Part shown: piece by piece, positions 1-7,346 of the stretch | Numbering within the stretch: the first letter of the stretch is position 1 | Layout of the letters: the number at the start of each line of letters is the position of its first letter | Assembly: GCA_913060845.1 (NCBI GenBank) | Contig: CAJXVF010000029.1 | Coordinates: 1 to 10,901 of the forward strand | Source of the DNA: an uncultured Alphaproteobacteria bacterium | GTDB lineage: Bacteria; Pseudomonadota; Alphaproteobacteria; Bin95 | Direction of reading: 5' to 3' | Length of the DNA: 10,901 bases | Made by a program: the position numbers and the translations under genes | Notes under the pieces: model-generated | Told to the model about the DNA's origin: nothing | What the model saw: only the letters and a program-made list of their open reading frames with translations | The model's database searches: none

Positions 1-34
1 CCTAACCATATGACCTGCATAGCCTTTCTTAGCT

Positions 35-54
35 ATCTAGGCCAGCCCCTAGAT
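35..54. repeat. 7-bp inverted repeat at the broken 5' edge of the nuclease-like gene
   Basis: Perfect arms ATCTAGG (35-41) and CCTAGAT (48-54) are separated by six bases. The right arm contains the TAG (50-52) that closes the reading frame of the downstream nuclease-like gene. It could be a small hairpin, a recombinase or regulator site, or chance. Its only special property is that it lies exactly where recognisable coding sequence begins. Confidence 0.35.
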
Positions 55-1228
55 TAAATCATATACAGAAATCGTATTTGCAAAGCGACCTGCCGAAAAA
101 AAGAATAGGCCTGATGGCCTGATTATTCTCCGTGTTGGTTCCCGTGAATGGCGAGCGATTGTCGAAGCCAAAATCGGGGGAGCGGATCTGGATGCAGATC
201 AGATTGAGCGTTATCGCGAATTGGCGCGTGATAACGGCGTAGACTGCGTTATCACGATTTCAAATCAATTCGCTACGACGCCAGATAATCATCCAATAGA
301 AGCTGTCAGGAAAAATAGATCAAAGATCCCAGTTTTCCATTGGTCGTGGATGCATATCATGACGACTGCTGATCTTCTAATTAGCCAAGGTGCAGTTGGT
401 GATAAGGATCACCTTGTCCTCCTCAACGAGATGCGGCGTTTTCTCTCCCATGACAGCACCGGCGTAAGGGGTTTTGATCGGATGCCGCGCGAGTGGCCCG
501 AACTAAACAAGCTAGTTTCAAGCGGGGGCATTATCCCGTCAAAATCCGTTGAAGCTCGGGCCGTTGTTGAAGCGTGGCATCAGGAAACCCGCGATCTCAC
601 ATTAATTCTTAGCCGTATGACAGAAACCTTTGTCATTCAAAAACTTTCCCGCAGGCACCTAACTGATCCCGTGGCTCGGCTAAAAGACGACATGGCGCTA
701 CTTTGTGAGAGCAAACAATTGGAGGTATCACTTGCAATTCCTGATGCAGCTGCCCCGATTGAGGTCATAGTTGACCTTGCCCTACGGACCGTTGACGTCG
801 GCATGACCTTGCGTGCCCCAGAGGATCGGCAGTCTGCAAAGGCACGGCTCAATTGGCTTCTCAGGCAAATTAGAACCGATGCAATTCTAGACGCCCATAT
901 TCGATTCTTCTGGCCTGGCAGGAGTCCACAGACCCAATTTCAGATAGCAGAGCTTCGGGAGAACCCTGGTGTTATTGGTGAGGGCAAAGACCGTCTTGCA
1001 CCGACTTCTTTTCATGTCTTTCAATCAAAGGCATTTGGTGCGCGATTCGCGCAGCAGACTGCTTTTATTGACGATATTGAGAAACTCATTCCTTGTTTTT
1101 ACGATAATTTCGGCTCTGAGCTATCTGCATGGCAGAAGCCTGCGCCAAAGTTCAAACCGGGTCGAGACGATGCAAGTGACGTAGCGACTGAGGCTATTGC
1201 CGATGGGGCGGACTCGTTTGAGGCATAG
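53..1228 (+). pseudogene. 5'-truncated PD-(D/E)xK nuclease-like protein of unknown role
   Basis: The frame is open from 53 to a TAG at 1226-1228 (391 codons). The first common start codon with family-like sequence after it is a TTG at 221, but the best-conserved part lies upstream of it. Counting from position 53, this includes a Glu at residue 6, a literal Pro-Asp at 20-21 and Glu-Ala-Lys at 38-40, the signature of the restriction-endonuclease-like fold. No ATG or GTG occurs in frame before 221, and in-frame stops lie at 11, 20, 38 and 50. Residues after the core (ITISNQF, then HWSW, then FLSHDS) resemble a group of long uncharacterised bacterial proteins, sometimes labelled stress-response proteins, that carry this nuclease-like N-terminus; this is recalled family knowledge. 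I infer that a few dozen N-terminal residues are missing. The gene seems more AT-rich than its neighbours and uses rarer codons such as ATA and AGA, which suggests acquired DNA. Substrate and function are unknown. A TTG-initiated 335-residue product lacking the catalytic core is possible. Confidence 0.65.
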
Positions 1229-1284
1229 CTGGTTAGGGAGCCATCACATTGTGCCTAAAGGTCCTCGAAAGCTGTAAATCGCGT

Positions 1285-2340
1285 TTAACTCTGCGGCAGG
1301 AATACGCCTTTGCCGGTCTTTTGTTGATCGAACAGTTTGTAGGCTTCGTCTGCCTGGTTTAGTGACCATTTGTGGCTGAAGAGGCTGTCGACGTCGATTT
1401 TGCGGTCGGAGACGAAGCGGGCGCAGTCAGCCTGGCCGACTTTGGAGAAGGTCCAGTGGCCCATCAGCGTTACTTGGCGGCGGATGAGGTCTGGCGAGAC
1501 TTCAAGCATCACCTCACCACCTTCGCCGACGAAGCATGCGCTGCCCCATGCACGGGTGACGCGTACTGCAGCCCGGCGGGCGTCTGGTGAGGAGGAACTG
1601 TCCAAGGTTTTGTGGGCGCCCTCACCATGAGTTAGGTCTTTGATCGCCTCTACCGGATCAACGGCCATTGGGTCCAATGCCACATCAGCACCCATATCCA
1701 ACGCCATCTGACGGCGTTCTGGTGAGATATCGATGGCGATCACGCGGGCCCCCATTGCCACGCCAAGCTGGGTCGCGGAAAGGCCAACCGGACCTTGCCC
1801 GAACACAGCGAGCGTCTCGTCGCCTTCTAAGCCCAAGCGCTTTAGCGCCCCGTAGGCCGTGCCAGTGCCGCAGGAAATTGCCGCACCCGCTTCAAATGAA
1901 AGGCTATCTGGCAACGGCACCAATGTGTGAGCGGGAACGCGCATGTATTTCGCGTGGGCACCATGGGCGACGGAGCCGAAGACAATCGCCCCATCGTCGC
2001 ACATTTGCGACCAGCCAGACTGGCAATGACGGCACACGCCACACCCATCGTAATGGTGATCCATAACGCGTTGGCCAACACGGGCTTCTCGTTCTGTTAC
2101 GGCGGAGCCGACTTCCACCACGATGCCGCAAGGCTCATGGCCAGCGATCTGGGGTGTGGAGGCGCGCTTGATACCGCCGCGGACAACGCCTGGCTCGAAC
2201 TTAGGGCGGTAGGCCTTTAAATCGGTCCCGCACATGCCGGAAGCCCTGATCTCAAGGATCACATCCCGAGGGCCAGGGGTCGGATCATCAAACTCCCGTA
2301 ATTCAACCTGCCGCTCGCCAAGAAATACGATGCCCTTCAT
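1285..2340 (-). CDS. Zinc-dependent medium-chain alcohol dehydrogenase
   Basis: This 351-residue protein of the medium-chain dehydrogenase/reductase superfamily should oxidise an alcohol or polyol (or reduce the carbonyl) with a nicotinamide cofactor in the cytoplasm. Catalytic zinc ligands are visible as Cys37 (in GMCGTD) and His68-Glu69 (in GHEPCG). The structural zinc site is Cys100, Cys103, Cys106 and Cys114 with the classic spacing. The Rossmann nucleotide loop GQGPVG is at 181-186, and Asp204 at the end of the next strand favours NAD over NADP. Length is normal for the family. The ATG at 2338-2340 is preceded by a perfect Shine-Dalgarno. It starts 43 bases after the stop of the MscS gene on the same strand and may share its transcript. 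The likeliest relatives are sorbitol/threonine-dehydrogenase-like enzymes, but the substrate cannot be read from the sequence. It converges with the nuclease-like gene; the 56 bases between them show no clear terminator hairpin. Confidence 0.92.
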   Translation of the reverse strand: MKGIVFLGERQVELREFDDPTPGPRDVILEIRASGMCGTDLKAYRPKFEPGVVRGGIKRASTPQIAGHEPCGIVVEVGSAVTEREARVGQRVMDHHYDGCGVCRHCQSGWSQMCDDGAIVFGSVAHGAHAKYMRVPAHTLVPLPDSLSFEAGAAISCGTGTAYGALKRLGLEGDETLAVFGQGPVGLSATQLGVAMGARVIAIDISPERRQMALDMGADVALDPMAVDPVEAIKDLTHGEGAHKTLDSSSSPDARRAAVRVTRAWGSACFVGEGGEVMLEVSPDLIRRQVTLMGHWTFSKVGQADCARFVSDRKIDVDSLFSHKWSLNQADEAYKLFDQQKTGKGVFLPQS

Positions 2341-2345
2341 GGGAT

Positions 2346-2351
2346 CCTCCT
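2346..2351 (-). promoter_or_regulatory. Perfect Shine-Dalgarno of the alcohol dehydrogenase gene
   Basis: On the minus strand AGGAGG lies five bases before the ATG. It is the strongest ribosome-binding site in the window and fixes the start of the gene. It suggests the dehydrogenase can be translated well independently of the damaged MscS gene upstream. Confidence 0.8.
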
Positions 2352-2383
2352 AGATTTATCGCTCTATACGTTATTGCGTCCGG

Positions 2384-4555
2384 TTATAGCTCATCAGGAT
2401 ATGCGAATTTCGCTTTGCCCGTCGAGGCTATGAGGCCTGCGCCGCCTGCAGCTGCAATAGCTTGCCCGGATGGCTGGCCGCCTTCTTCATTCTGTCCGTG
2501 CTCATTCCATTCAATCTGAACGCGGCGTTGCGCCAGTTCGATACCGGCTGCGTAGAGCGCATTCTTGACATCCTGGAAAACGGCCTTGCGGATCACGAAT
2601 TGCTCACGCGGCTTGCACATGAACTTGGTGCGGAGGATGAGCGCACCTTCTTCAATCCTGAACACGCCTTGTGATTTCAACGGCTGAATAAACTTCTCAC
2701 CAAGTTCAGGGTGTTCCAGCAGGGCCAAGCCAACCTTCTTGATGATCTTGCGGACGGCTTCTGTGTCTGTGTCATAAGGCAGACGGAATTCCTGCTTATA
2801 AATCGCCCAATCGCGATTGTAGTTCGTGATGGACCGCAATTCACCAAACGGCACGGTATGGATAGCACCGCGATGATGGCGAAGGCGCATGGAGCGGATA
2901 GAAATTTTCTCCACTTGCCCTCGAATTTCACCGAACTCAACGTATTCGCCGACGCGGAAGGCATCATCAATCAGAAAGAACACGCCCGAAATGATATCCC
3001 GCACTAAGGCCTGAGCGCCAAAGCCGATTGCGATGCCAGCAACGCCAGCAACGTCAGCAACGTCAGCTTCCGCAAGCAGGGGCCCAATGTTAATGCCCAT
3101 TGATGACAGGACGACCATGATCGTAATGATCGCCAACACCGAAAGCACAAACCCGCGCATCAACGGTAAAAGCGTGCCAAAGCGGGACGTAACAAGGCCA
3201 CCAAGGCCATCCTCATCAATCGCTTGATCGCCAGCGTTGGCGCGGGCTTGGGCTTCCTCGCGCTCCATAATGCGCGCAATGCTTTGCTCGACCAGTGTCC
3301 ATGCAACAGCCGCAACAACAAGGATCGTTGCGACCTTGCCCGCTGCCTCCATGATTTTGAGGCCGATGGAGCTATTCAAAGCGGCGACCATGTCCATACC
3401 GAACACATGCAAGAGCGCCAGTCCTGCCAAGCTGAACAGTACATATTCCAGCACTTTCGCCAACCAGGCAGAGGTGTATTCGACTTCAAGTGTATCGGGC
3501 TGTGGTGCGGGTTGGTCTGCAGCGTCACCCATCTCGGCAATATCTTTTGGGTCCACCGGGATATCCGTGGTCGCTTGATGAACGACATGCACACGGCGGG
3601 CTTTGATCGCACCGAAATATAGGGCACCCGCAGTCGCGGCGAAGACCACCAGCACAGCGACAGGCTTACTGAGATCGCCGGAGAGTAAGCAGACAGCCCA
3701 AAGCAGTGTGAGCAGGAGTAGTCCGCTTAGTAGAGAAAACCGCACCCCTCTGCTGAGCGCAGGGTATTCGGCGTTCTCTGAACTTCCACCGCTCTTCAAG
3801 ACCAGCCGTGCTGTCAGCAACGCGATGACTAGACCACCGAGCATGAGCAACAATGCGAATGCGCCACGAGGCATTGTCGTTAGATTGAATACGCCGCCAG
3901 CGAAGGTCATGAATCCAGCTAGCAGCATAATAACTGTCAGCCATTTTGATGTGCTGTCAGCGGTTGCGTTCAGTAGATGGGGCAAGCGCCGTTCGGGCGC
4001 GTGTGGGGCCAAAAGAAAGCGGCCGATAATCCACCCTGCATATCCTGTCGTCGCGGCACCGAGGCCGCCCAGCAGCATAATACGGATTGGCGCATTCTGC
4101 TCAAACCATAGGAGGCTGAGGGCGAATGCGACAAGAACAAACACAGTCAAACCAAGGCCATCGCGCGCGAGGCCCGCAAGCGACGCAGATAGCCGTGGGA
4201 TTAAGTGAAAGCTGTTGCATGGTTTGGGGCGGGTGAACCGCTCTAGCCGCCGGTAAGCGAATGAAGCAGCTGCGAGCCCTGCCGCCAACATCAATGCCAA
4301 ATTAAGGAGGCCAGCCCACGCGACCGGCCAGCCCTCAAGGTCTGTGAGTAGCAGGAAGGCGCGGTTGGCGTGTCCTTCGAGATTGCTGGCGATGACCATC
4401 ACGCGGTCAAAATTGCGAGCGATATTGCCCACACTTGTGCGCAGTTTTTCAATGAGGTCAGCAAATGGATCAGCGCTGCTGGTTTGATCCATTCGGTCGC
4501 CGGCAGGCTCTGCCGCTTTAGCGGATTTCAGTTCCGCTTGAACAGCATCCCGCAC
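2384..4555 (-). CDS. MscS-family mechanosensitive channel, main reading frame after an internal stop
   Basis: This is a large multi-spanning inner-membrane channel of the MscS superfamily, which opens under membrane tension to release solutes during hypo-osmotic shock. Numbered from the GTG at 4555 (723 residues), about ten hydrophobic segments lie at roughly 77-100, 132-150, 157-183, 205-222, 230-252, 273-292, 297-315, 365-387, 403-425 and 463-486. The pore helix and hallmark GFGAQ (511-515) follow, then the beta domain (about 535-580, with VPFGELRSITNYNRDW) and the alpha/beta C-terminal domain to about 682. The tail is Gly/Ala-rich. The GTG is only the first usable codon after a stop. No Shine-Dalgarno precedes it, or the ATG at residue 22. 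In-frame protein-like sequence continues upstream across a TGA at 4670-4672 to a signal peptide starting at 4765, so the native product was probably about 793 residues. The gene may be inactive. The pore helix also carries an apparent six-residue repeat expansion. Family assignment is very secure; whether a functional protein is made is doubtful. Confidence 0.88.
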   Translation of the reverse strand: MRDAVQAELKSAKAAEPAGDRMDQTSSADPFADLIEKLRTSVGNIARNFDRVMVIASNLEGHANRAFLLLTDLEGWPVAWAGLLNLALMLAAGLAAASFAYRRLERFTRPKPCNSFHLIPRLSASLAGLARDGLGLTVFVLVAFALSLLWFEQNAPIRIMLLGGLGAATTGYAGWIIGRFLLAPHAPERRLPHLLNATADSTSKWLTVIMLLAGFMTFAGGVFNLTTMPRGAFALLLMLGGLVIALLTARLVLKSGGSSENAEYPALSRGVRFSLLSGLLLLTLLWAVCLLSGDLSKPVAVLVVFAATAGALYFGAIKARRVHVVHQATTDIPVDPKDIAEMGDAADQPAPQPDTLEVEYTSAWLAKVLEYVLFSLAGLALLHVFGMDMVAALNSSIGLKIMEAAGKVATILVVAAVAWTLVEQSIARIMEREEAQARANAGDQAIDEDGLGGLVTSRFGTLLPLMRGFVLSVLAIITIMVVLSSMGINIGPLLAEADVADVAGVAGIAIGFGAQALVRDIISGVFFLIDDAFRVGEYVEFGEIRGQVEKISIRSMRLRHHRGAIHTVPFGELRSITNYNRDWAIYKQEFRLPYDTDTEAVRKIIKKVGLALLEHPELGEKFIQPLKSQGVFRIEEGALILRTKFMCKPREQFVIRKAVFQDVKNALYAAGIELAQRRVQIEWNEHGQNEEGGQPSGQAIAAAGGAGLIASTGKAKFAYPDEL
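3037..3067 (-). repeat. 9-bp tandem repeat inside the MscS pore-helix codons
   Basis: On the plus strand three consecutive units read CAGCAACGC (3037-3045), CAGCAACGT (3046-3054) and CAGCAACGT (3055-3063), followed by a partial CAGC. Read on the minus strand they give repeated Val-Ala-Asp and Val-Ala-Gly triplets (about residues 499-507 of the channel). The 9-bp unit keeps the reading frame, so copy number can change by replication slippage without a frameshift. Confidence 0.85.
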
Positions 4556-4669
4556 GATGGGCGCGATCAGCGATTCCAGGCTTTGCTTGGCCGGATCAGT
4601 TTCCGCTTCGCTGGCTTTTTCAGCTTTGGCCGCAGCAATGGCACGTTGGGCCGGGTGGATCGCCTGCGC

Positions 4670-4765
4670 TCAAGCCTCATTGGATATGCCCACACTTAGC
4701 AATGTGGTGAGTATAGCGACAGTGAGAGCCCAGCGTGTGGCCAGGAATTGTATTCTGGTCAGCAT
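4670..4765 (-). pseudogene. Detached signal-peptide leader of the MscS gene, ended by an in-frame TGA
   Basis: An ATG at 4763-4765 opens a 31-codon frame, in the same frame as the MscS body, that ends in TGA at 4670-4672. It encodes a textbook Sec signal peptide: Arg4 and Arg11, a hydrophobic core from about 12 to 27, then a polar SNEA. The TGA is codon 32, and Ala-Gln-Ala follows at once, as expected around a signal-peptidase cleavage site. The 114 bases between the stop and the GTG at 4555 stay open and encode an Ala/Lys/Glu-rich periplasmic stretch that joins smoothly to the channel. The start lies 43 bases after the stop of the hydroxyacid dehydrogenase, with a G-rich GAGGGGG as possible ribosome-binding site. 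I infer that this is the original start and that TGG, CGA or GGA was changed to TGA by one substitution, or that one base was misread. Confidence 0.75.
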
Positions 4766-4808
4766 CGTCTGAGCCCCCTCGCCCACAAAATCGCCTAGTC
4801 TGGTGGTA

Positions 4809-5870
4809 TCAGTCTTCCGGACGGGTGTTGAATACCGCTTCGAAACGGTCCTGGAATTTTGGCCATACTTCCGGGTTCAGCAGGCGCGGTGGCTTTTCAC
4901 CGTTGCGGACTTGAACCAATTGTTCGGCCCCAATCTTAGCAATATTGCGGCGGCTCTCGACCGTGATGCCTGCTGTATGTGGGGACAGGCAGACATTATC
5001 CATTTGTAGCAATGGGTGGTCTGTGGGCGGCGGCTCAATATCCCACACGTCAATGCCCGCACCGGCAAGCTTGCCGGAATTAAGGGCTGCTACCAGCGCA
5101 TCTTCATCGTGAATATAGCCACGAGCGGTCGCGACATAGATTGCGCCATCTTTCATGGCATCGAAGACTGATTCGTCGACCATGCCACGCGTGGTTGGGA
5201 TGAGTGGGCAGTTCAGGGAAACGAAATCAGCTTCCGCGACCATCTCATGCAAGCTGTCAAATTTCGTAGCGCCCTTGGCCGTGATTTCTTCGGCAGTGAG
5301 CAGCGGGTCATAGGCAATGATGCGGCAGTTGAAGAGCCCCGTGCAGAGGTCCGCTAACCGGCTGCCAACATGGCCAAGGCCAATAATGCCGACGGTTTTG
5401 TCCTTAAGCTCCGTACCCTTGAAAGCATCACGATCTGTGATGCCACCCCGCCGAACGGCGCGGTCTGACTCCATAAGGCGCTTTGAGACCGTTAGCATCA
5501 TGGCCAGCGCGTGTTCGGCCACACCTTCCTTATTCCCGCCAGCCTGATTGACAACGGCGACCCCAGCCCGCGTCGCGGCTTCCAGGTCACACACATCGTA
5601 CCCTGCGCCATATGTGGACAGCATCAAAATGTTCGGGCAGCGCTCAAACAATGAGTCCACGCCCCAAAACTGCTTCGGCAATTCATCCTTGGCACTGGAG
5701 ATGCTGTAGACGTGCGTCTGGCCAAGCGCGTCAAAAATGGTGTCTTCCGGATCAGTCAGTTGTCGTTGCTCTACAGCGAAACCACCATCGGCTTCCAAGA
5801 CATCCAGAAACGAATTTTCCATCGGTCGGGTGAAGTATAGAACGCGCATGGCGTTAGCATTGGTATTCAT
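4809..5870 (-). CDS. D-isomer-specific 2-hydroxyacid dehydrogenase (NAD-dependent)
   Basis: A 353-residue cytoplasmic oxidoreductase of the family that includes phosphoglycerate, glycerate, formate and D-lactate dehydrogenases, interconverting a D-2-hydroxyacid and a 2-oxoacid. The nucleotide loop is GLGHVG at 164-169, with Asp188 ending the second strand and favouring NAD. The catalytic triad is present: Arg250 (in ATARG), Glu279 (in WDIEP) and His298 (in SPHTAG). The family signature around NKEGVAEHAL (113-122) is clear. No ACT regulatory domain follows, so it is not the long SerA form. The C-terminal LLNPEVWP motif is common in hydroxyacid dehydrogenases of this type. The start is the ATG at 5868-5870, because AGAAGG lies ten bases upstream and overlaps the stop codon of the DUF962 gene; the alternative Met8 has no such site. 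Gaps are 14 bases to the gene before it and 43 bases to the MscS leader after it. The substrate is not determinable from the sequence. Confidence 0.9.
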   Translation of the reverse strand: MNTNANAMRVLYFTRPMENSFLDVLEADGGFAVEQRQLTDPEDTIFDALGQTHVYSISSAKDELPKQFWGVDSLFERCPNILMLSTYGAGYDVCDLEAATRAGVAVVNQAGGNKEGVAEHALAMMLTVSKRLMESDRAVRRGGITDRDAFKGTELKDKTVGIIGLGHVGSRLADLCTGLFNCRIIAYDPLLTAEEITAKGATKFDSLHEMVAEADFVSLNCPLIPTTRGMVDESVFDAMKDGAIYVATARGYIHDEDALVAALNSGKLAGAGIDVWDIEPPPTDHPLLQMDNVCLSPHTAGITVESRRNIAKIGAEQLVQVRNGEKPPRLLNPEVWPKFQDRFEAVFNTRPED

Positions 5871-5884
5871 CGTGTTTGGACCTT

Positions 5885-6235
5885 CTAAGACGCGTCAATG
5901 TTCGCTTTGGCGTATTCGGCATCAAGTTTACCAATCAGCCAAAGCCCAAGCATGCGGAAATCACTGGCGAATGACCAGAGCGGATAGGTGAAAGTGGCCG
6001 GGCGGTTACGTTCGACAAAGAAATGTCCGATCCAGGCAAATAGATATCCGCTGATGAGCGCTGCTGGGATGAGCGTCCAATCCAATAGAATGGCGGTTGC
6101 GATCATCAACGCAATGCCAAGGCCAGTGCCGAAATAGTGCAGGCCCCTGGTTTCAGGCTTTTGATGTTCTGACAGATAATAGGGCCAGAATTCAGCGTAT
6201 GTTTTGTATTTTTCGTCCATATTCGGCTCAGTCAT
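5885..6235 (-). CDS. DUF962 / Mpo1-like membrane protein
   Basis: A 116-residue small membrane protein. Family marks are FWPYYLSEHQ (16-25), RGLHYFGT (30-37) and GHFFVERNRPATF (70-82), followed by YPLWSFASDFRM (84-95). Conserved histidines 24, 33 and 71 are in place. Hydrophobic spans lie at about 38-51 and 55-73, with a weaker one near 86-103. The yeast member Mpo1 (YGL010w) is an iron-dependent dioxygenase that removes one carbon from 2-hydroxy fatty acids during phytosphingosine breakdown; most bacterial members are untested. The ATG at 6233-6235 is chosen because GAGG lies seven bases upstream and the conserved domain begins just after it. The frame extends to an ATG at 6292, but the extra residues are Arg/Ser-rich and unlike the family. 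The gene is first in the minus-strand run, and its stop codon overlaps the ribosome-binding site of the hydroxyacid dehydrogenase, which suggests translational coupling. Confidence 0.88.
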   Translation of the reverse strand: MTEPNMDEKYKTYAEFWPYYLSEHQKPETRGLHYFGTGLGIALMIATAILLDWTLIPAALISGYLFAWIGHFFVERNRPATFTYPLWSFASDFRMLGLWLIGKLDAEYAKANIDAS

Positions 6236-6321
6236 GCTACGGCCTCGCTTGCTAAACGCGCTGGATCGCCTTATCCCACGCGTTCCTTCCATTCTCGACT
6301 ATTTGATTAGGACCCTTCGTC
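6236..6321. promoter_or_regulatory. Divergent intergenic region between DUF962 and asd
   Basis: These 86 bases separate two divergently transcribed genes, so promoters for the minus-strand run and for asd are expected in or near here. I could not identify convincing -35/-10 pairs. The visible signals are translational: GAGG before DUF962, and AGGA (6309-6312) nine bases before the asd ATG. Confidence 0.35.
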
Positions 6322-7332
6322 ATGGGCTACAAGGTTGCTGTTGTGGGTGCGACCGGCGCTGTCGGCCACGCCATTCTTGAAGCATTGGACGAGGTCGACT
6401 TTCCGGTTGATGAAATCGTCGCCCTCGCCTCCTCCGCTTCTATCGGTAAAGAAGTGTCGTTCGGCGATGAAACGCTCAAAGTAAAAGAGCTGGCGAAATT
6501 TGACTTCGAAGGCTTTGACATCGCCCTTTTCTCACCGGGCGGCAAAGTATCCGCTGAGCATGCGCCGCGCGCTGCGAATTCAGGCTGTGTCGTTATCGAC
6601 AACACCAGCCATTTCCGCATGGACCCGGATGTGCCCTTGATCGTGCCGGAAGTGAACCGCCACGCGCTTGAAGGTTTCCGGGAACGGAACATCATTGCAA
6701 ACCCAAACTGCTCAACGATCCAGATGGTCGTCGCACTGAAGCCACTGCATGACGTCGCACGCATCAAGCGCATCGTGGTGTCGACGTATCAGGCGGTCAG
6801 TGGCGCTGGGCAAGCTGGGATGGATGAGCTCTACAGGCAGACTAAGGGCATCTACCAAATGGAGGAAGCGCATCCGAAAGAATTTCCTGTTCCGATCGCC
6901 TTTAACGCGATCCCGCATATTGGTGACTTTATGGAGGACGGCTCCACCCACGAAGAGTGGAAGATGGTGGTCGAAACCCAGAAAATTCTGGACCCAGAGA
7001 TTGAAGTCTCTGCCACTTGCGTTCGCGTGCCGGTATTCGTTGGCCACAGTGAATCCGTGAACATCGAATTCGAATCGCCGCTGGAACTTGAGGAAGCGGT
7101 CGACCTACTTCAGAACGCTGATGGCGTTGTCGTTATGGATCGCCGCGAAGCTGCTGGATACATAACGCCGAAAGACGCAGCCGGTGATACAGCAGTCTTC
7201 GTCTCTCGCCTACGCGAGGATACGACCGTACCTTACGGGCTGAATATGTGGATCGTCTCCGACAATCTGCGCAAGGGTGCTGCATGGAATTCTGTGCAGA
7301 TCGCCCAAGCGTTGGCAGAAGATTACATGTAA
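6322..7332 (+). CDS. asd: Aspartate-semialdehyde dehydrogenase
   Basis: This enzyme reduces L-aspartyl-4-phosphate with NADPH to L-aspartate-4-semialdehyde, the branch point to lysine/diaminopimelate, threonine and methionine, and is normally essential because diaminopimelate is needed for the cell wall. The 336-residue length is standard. The nucleotide-binding loop GATGAVG is at 9-15, the substrate-binding Arg99 lies in SHFRMDPD, the nucleophile is Cys130 in NPNCSTIQ, Gln157 lies in TYQAVSGAG, and the general base is His241 in VPVFVGHSE. The ATG is preceded by AGGA nine bases upstream. It sits 14 bases before a LysE/RhtB exporter gene on the same strand, so the two are probably co-transcribed. 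All key residues are present and I see nothing odd in the gene. Confidence 0.97.
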   Translation: MGYKVAVVGATGAVGHAILEALDEVDFPVDEIVALASSASIGKEVSFGDETLKVKELAKFDFEGFDIALFSPGGKVSAEHAPRAANSGCVVIDNTSHFRMDPDVPLIVPEVNRHALEGFRERNIIANPNCSTIQMVVALKPLHDVARIKRIVVSTYQAVSGAGQAGMDELYRQTKGIYQMEEAHPKEFPVPIAFNAIPHIGDFMEDGSTHEEWKMVVETQKILDPEIEVSATCVRVPVFVGHSESVNIEFESPLELEEAVDLLQNADGVVVMDRREAAGYITPKDAAGDTAVFVSRLREDTTVPYGLNMWIVSDNLRKGAAWNSVQIAQALAEDYM

Positions 7333-7346
7333 GCGGACTGCCGCCT

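Noticed and set aside
969..1184. 71-residue plus-strand open frame inside the nuclease-like gene
   Set aside because: It overlaps a frame with clear family-like sequence and has no ribosome-binding site or protein-like pattern of its own.
1229..1284. Bidirectional terminator between the convergent nuclease-like and alcohol dehydrogenase genes
   Set aside because: I find no stable hairpin followed by a T-run on either strand.
3037..3067. Short tandem repeats as a CRISPR or regulatory array
   Set aside because: Units are 9 bases without spacers, lie within coding sequence and keep frame; this is a coding microsatellite.
3603..4208. 201-residue plus-strand open frame opposite the MscS gene
   Set aside because: It is antisense to transmembrane codons of the channel; its Ser/Pro/Arg-rich translation is typical of an opposite-strand shadow.
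4670..4672. TGA in the MscS gene as a selenocysteine codon
   Set aside because: It lies at a signal-peptide junction rather than a redox site, and I see no obvious hairpin just downstream; mutation or sequencing error is simpler.
6236..6292. Upstream start for the DUF962 protein at 6292
   Set aside because: The added residues are unlike the family, and the ATG at 6235 has a well-placed GAGG.
7248..7346. Upstream start for the LysE/RhtB exporter within asd
   Set aside because: The extra residues are asd coding sequence read in another frame; family homology starts at 7347.
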